Shown: piece by piece, positions 61,501-64,000 of the stretch
Layout of the letters: each line of letters starts with the position of its first letter
Numbering within the stretch: position 1 is the first letter of the stretch
Assembly (NCBI GenBank): GCA_026874595.1
Contig: CM049306.1
Span: forward strand, 56,415,519-56,479,518
DNA: 64,000 nucleotides
From: Sipunculus nudus
Taxonomy: Eukaryota; Annelida; Sipuncula; Golfingiida; Sipunculidae
Reading direction: 5' to 3'
Notes under the pieces: model-generated
The model's input: the letters and a program-made list of their open reading frames with translations, nothing else
Database searches by the model: none
What the model was told of the DNA's origin: nothing
Made by a program: the position numbers and the translations under genes

Positions 61501-63945
61501 ACATGGCACAAATCGTAACAACTGGACCTAGAATCTTCTCTCTTGGCATGCTGAGAGGCCCATGAAAAGTCTCCTTAAAAACTTGAAATTAGGTCTCTGT
61601 TACCCATAACCTCTGAGCTATGGGGCTCCAAAGTACCCCCCAGAATAATGGAAAATTTGATACAAAAGCTCAAGTATCTGAACAATTATTATATTGATCA
61701 CCATGATTCTTTGCATGGATATTGATCATGAAATGTTTCATCAGTTTCTGCATTCTGGTGGAGCCACCTGTATTTTTTTTATTTTTTAAAGTTTTTTTTC
61801 TCTATTTTTGAAACCTTTAAGATTTGGTCATCTGTTAACAGGGCACAAATCATATCAACTGGACCTAGAATCTTCTGTCATGACATGCAAGGACGGTCAT
61901 AAAAAGTCTATATGGAAACCTGATACAAGGTCTCTGTTACTGATATCCTTTCAGCTATGAGGCTCGGAAGTTCCTCCCAGAATAATGCAAAAATTGATAC
62001 AATAACTAATGCATTGATCACCATGATTGTCCACATTTGTATTGATAATGCCTTGTTTCATCAGTTTCTGTAGACTGGTGGTGCCACCTGTATTTTGATT
62101 TTTTAAGAATTTTTTTCTTGATTTTTGAGACCTTTAAACATTTGGTCATCTGTTAACAGGCCACAAATCATAATGACTTGACCTAGAATCTTCTTTCTTA
62201 ACATGCAGGGAGGTCCATGAAACATCTTGGAAACCTGAAATTAGGTCTCTGTTACCCATATCCTTCATGCTCTGGGGCTCCGAAGTACTCCCCAGAATAA
62301 AGATTTGGTTATCTGTTAACAGAGCACAAATTATAATGACTTGACCTAGAATCTCCTTTCTTGATATGCTGGGAGGCCCCTGAAAAGTCTCCTTGTGCAC
62401 CTGAAATTACATCTCTGTTACCCATATCCTTCATCCTATGCGGCTTTGAAATACCCCCCAGAATAAACATTTGGTCATCTGTTAACAGGGCACAAATCAT
62501 AATAACTGGACCTAGAATTTTATTTTTTGACATGCTGGGAGACCCCTGAAAAGTCATCTTGTAAACCTTGTAAATAGGTGTCTGTTACCCATATCCTTCA
62601 TGCTACAGAGCTCCATAGTACCCCAATGAATATTGGATGATTTTATACAAAAGGTCAAGTTTGGAAAAAGTATTTCATTCAAATTTGACATTCAGATGAT
62701 AAAATTACTTTTGTCAATGTCTTCCTGGTCAGCTGAGTGTCATGACCCCTGGGTCACTTGTTTTCTCTCTATTTTTGATACCTTTAAAGATATGAACATC
62801 TGTTAACAGGGCACAAATTATAACAACTCAACCTAGAATCTTCATTCTTGACACACAGGGACACCCATGAAAAGTCTCCATGGAAACCTGAAATTAGGTC
62901 TCTGTTACCCATATCCTTTAAGCTGTATGGCTCCAAAATACCCCCCAGAATAATGAAAAATTTGATACAAAAACTGCAGTATCGCAATAACTAAAACACT
63001 GATGGTCATGATTTTTGGCATACATATTGATCATGAGGTGTTCCATCAGTTTCTGCAGACTGGTCGCACCACCTCTATTTTTTTCAAATTTTTACAAATT
63101 GTTTTCTCTATTTTTGAGATCTTTAAAGATGTGGTTATCTGTCAACAGGTTACAAATTGTAACAACTGGACCTAGAATCTTCATTCTTGTCATGCAAGGA
63201 GGCCCATGAAAAGTGTTTGTGGAAACTTGAAATTAGGTCTCTGTTTCCCATATTCTTCAAGCTATAGGACTCGGAAGTATCCCTAAGAATAATGGACATT
63301 TTGATACAAAAGCTGAAGTATGAACAACTAATGCAGAGATCACCATGATTCTTTGCATGGATATTGATTATGGAGTGTTTCCTAAGTTTCTGCAGACTTG
63401 TGGTGCCACCTATAATTTATTCAATTTTTCAAATTTTTTTCTCTATTTTTGAAACCTTTAAGGATGCTGTCACCTGTTAACGTGGCACAAATTGTAATAA
63501 CTGGACCTAGAATCTTCATACTTGTCATGCAAGGAGGCCCATGAAAAGTGTCTGTGGAAACGTGAAATTAGGTCTCTGTTACCCATATACTTTCAAGCTA
63601 TAGGACTCAGAAGTATCCCTCAGAATAATGGAAAATATGATACAAAAGCTTAAGTATCTGAACAACTAATGCAGAGTTCACCATGATTCTTTGCATGGAT
63701 ATTGACCATTAAGTGTTTTTATTAGTTTCTGCAGACTGGTGGAGCCACCTGTATTTTTTTTTAAAGTTTACACATTTTTTCCTCTATTTTTGAGATGTAT
63801 AAATACAGACACAATCTTTGCCTGTTGGTTAATCTGTTTGATGCTTCAGTTGAATGGGTATATACTACCATTCAGATGATAAAATTTCCTTTTACGAGTC
63901 TCTTCCCAGTCAGCTGAGCATCATGACCCATGGGTCACTTGTTCT
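58536..63945. repeat. ~337-bp tandem array in a Helitron-like element
   Basis: About 16 units begin ATCTGTTAACAGGGCACAAAT and pass through ACTGGACCTAGAATCTTC, ATTAGGTCTCTGTTACCCAT, GATGGTCATGATTTTTGGCA and GGTGGCGCCACCTGTATTTT. Spacing is mostly 335-342 bp, with short units of about 122, 160 and 168 bp at 60280-60403 and 62148-62476. The left edge carries AGCTCAGCTGACTG twice (58539, 58917), able to pair with AGTCATCTGAGCT. The right edge has TGACCCATGGGTCA followed ten bases later by CTAG and then T. No real coding frame. Confidence 0.85.
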
Positions 63946-64000
63946 AGTTAATCTGTATATTTCCAAATCTGTAAAGTAAATAAACACCAAGGGTTGGAGA
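63946..64000. other. sequence after the array
   Basis: Ordinary AT-rich sequence to the window end. No exon. Confidence 0.5.

Noticed and set aside
59054-63209. Series of 60-84-codon open frames at regular spacing in both strands
   Set aside because: They repeat with the satellite period and drift in frame between units. They are by-products of the tandem repeat.

Overview
This is an animal nuclear window, AT-rich, with split genes, GT-AG introns, TA/CT/CA microsatellites and many short non-autonomous DNA transposons. A marine mollusc, probably a bivalve, fits best. That rests on the RII-type PKA N-terminus and on repeat families I associate with molluscan genomes (the element opening AGCTCAGCTGACT, and MITEs with GGGGCGGATCC ends). 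The taxon is an inference, because no alignment could be run. Layout: (1) About 1-3.4 kb holds the last three coding exons and 3'UTR of an Ariadne-like RBR E3 ubiquitin ligase gene whose 5' part lies before the window. (2) About 3.4-11.5 kb is repeats plus one broken gene copy on the minus strand. (3) About 11.58-22.8 kb holds a complete second RBR gene in tandem. It has a TATA box, a noncoding first exon and 13 coding exons whose phases all fit, giving a 1059-residue protein with RING1-IBR-RING2 and an Ariadne-like C-terminus. (4) About 22.8-26.5 kb shows no gene. (5) At 26.89-27.15 kb lies the first coding exon of a PKA type II regulatory subunit, with the whole dimerisation/docking helix pair. 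No downstream RII exon was recognised, so the remaining ~36.9 kb looks like its first intron. (6) Two short exons inside that interval (49,759-49,798 and 57,247-57,307) each start with ATG and end at a GT donor in the same phase as the RII exon. They are candidate alternative first exons that would replace the docking domain with short N-termini. The second carries an RRGAF motif resembling a PKA pseudosubstrate. (7) The same interval holds an hAT MITE with an exact 8-bp target duplication, an element with an exact 9-bp duplication, one with a 5-bp duplication, two adjacent ~2-kb foldback elements whose arms are arrays of 18-bp palindromes, a 40-bp minisatellite with a 200-bp higher-order period, and a ~337-bp tandem array ending in a Helitron-like hairpin plus CTAG. 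How the genes relate: the two RBR copies are a tandem duplication on the same strand with shared 3'UTR similarity. The RII gene is an unrelated neighbour on the same strand. No tRNA, rRNA, CRISPR or viral gene was recognised.
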